Assembly: GCA_000349905.1 (NCBI GenBank)
Contig: KB722760.1
Location: 348,623 to 412,622, forward strand
Source of the DNA: Volvariella volvacea V23
Taxonomy: Eukaryota; Basidiomycota; Agaricomycetes; Agaricales; Pluteaceae
Direction of reading: 5' to 3'
Length of the DNA: 64,000 nucleotides
The notes under the pieces are model-generated. The model worked only from the letters and a program-made list of their open reading frames with translations. It searched no databases and was not told where the DNA came from. Position 1 is the first letter of the stretch. Every line of letters starts with the position of its first letter. Positions 63,421-64,000 of this stretch are shown here, in pieces. A program made the position numbers and the translations under genes.

Positions 63421-64000
63421 TAACATGTTCAAGCACCACTCGGCTTCCATCCGCTCGCTCTCTTTCCACAACGAGGATATCACGGACTCACACTGGACAA
63501 ATCTACTTTCCCGGTTTTCTCTCCCCAAGCTCGATGAACTTTACCTTGGTCAATCTGAAATTGGATTGGATATTTTGACGAAATTCCTCGTGCGTCACCC
63601 ATCTATCAAAGTATTGGACCTGGGTAGCAACATTCGTCTTTGGGGGGAGTATACCCCAAGCTCGTTCCTTTCTTCCCAACCTGACGACGTTGAAAGGATC
63701 AGTCGGTTCACTATCCTGCTTCCTCACTCACCAACCAGCATTGACACCATCGACTCTCCGGTTTATCACAATTACTCTGTTCACTAATGACGACAATGAA
63801 CCCACCCTGTTCCCACCGGGTGCAATAGGTGAATTCCCATTAGCGACACACACAGAGCGACTGAACGCGACGACGCTCACGTTGTGAGTGTATGTGAGAG
63901 TCAATGGGACGAACTGGTCAAAGAACTGTTGGACGGACCGTCAATATGGACCGGACTTATGGTTATCCGGACCGAGTATGCAGACCGGTACTTGGAATAT

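Larger units (their letters stand above)
61873..63887 (+). pseudogene. F-box-like/LRR pseudogene interrupted by a transposable element
   Basis: Third member of the family at 44-47 kb, on the opposite strand. Several lesions are visible. An extra base near 61888-61895 breaks the frame after the start (MLDQLP), and the F-box-like match resumes as LLADPDLCRLSALCRSFH in another frame. A 639-bp element is inserted at 62782-63420 in the middle of the repeat region. Near 63665-63680 another shift breaks the match to the paralogues, which continues as LPNLTTLKGSVGSLSCFL. Removing the element with one TAA copy joins the two halves in frame, giving GTINMFKHHSASIRSLSF against STINLLTQHSRSLRSLSF in the intact copy. 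The remaining homology fades before the window end, where the 3' part may be cut off. Confidence 0.75.

Overview
This window looks like nuclear DNA from a basidiomycete fungus, most likely an Agaricomycete. The genes are broken by many short introns of about 50-60 bp. The F-box-like/LRR, DUF6535 membrane and Fe2OG dioxygenase families present here are typical of this group, and the mix resembles Rhizoctonia/Ceratobasidium (an inference; no search was run). A run of 100 N at 41479-41578 marks an assembly gap. I rebuilt gene models by hand from splice sites, reading-frame continuity and comparison between paralogues. All eleven spliced models listed as CDS close in frame.

Layout. 1.9-6.9 kb: two DUF6535 membrane-protein genes on the minus strand; a third paralogue lies at 31.1-33.1 kb on the plus strand. 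7.5-12.8 kb: a duplicated pair of small three-exon genes of unknown function flanking a secreted GH43-like glycosidase gene. 14.7-18.2 kb (minus): Polo-like kinase. 19.8-21.6 kb (plus): a Fus3/Kss1-type pheromone-response MAP kinase. 23.2-25.2 kb (minus): an NTF2+RRM stress-granule protein (G3BP type), sharing a 382-bp divergent promoter with a 23-exon Het-C homologue (25.6-29.3 kb, plus). 33.8-39.8 kb (plus): a full-length 26-exon PDR-type ABC transporter. 39.9-44.1 kb (minus): an Fe2OG dioxygenase gene and a paralogue that has lost the iron-binding residues, on either side of the gap. 44.2-47.5 kb (minus): two F-box-like/LRR genes, one with a 1-nt frameshift. 48.0-52.9 kb (minus): condensin subunit CAP-G (Ycg1/Cnd3) with 19 exons and three apparent GC-AG introns. 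58.8-59.5 kb (plus): an unrecognised small two-exon gene. 61.9-63.9 kb (plus): an F-box-like/LRR pseudogene carrying a 639-bp element with terminal inverted repeats.

Conserved housekeeping and signalling genes (Polo kinase, MAP kinase, G3BP, Het-C, condensin) thus alternate with fast-evolving lineage-specific families (DUF6535, Fe2OG, F-box, the small duplicated genes) that show duplication, frameshift, loss of active-site residues and transposon insertion. No operon logic applies. No tRNA, rRNA or CRISPR was seen. The most interesting points are the intact terminal-inverted-repeat element with a TAA target-site duplication, the cluster of GC-AG introns in the condensin gene, the enzymatically dead dioxygenase paralogue, and a 6-nt candidate microexon in het-C.
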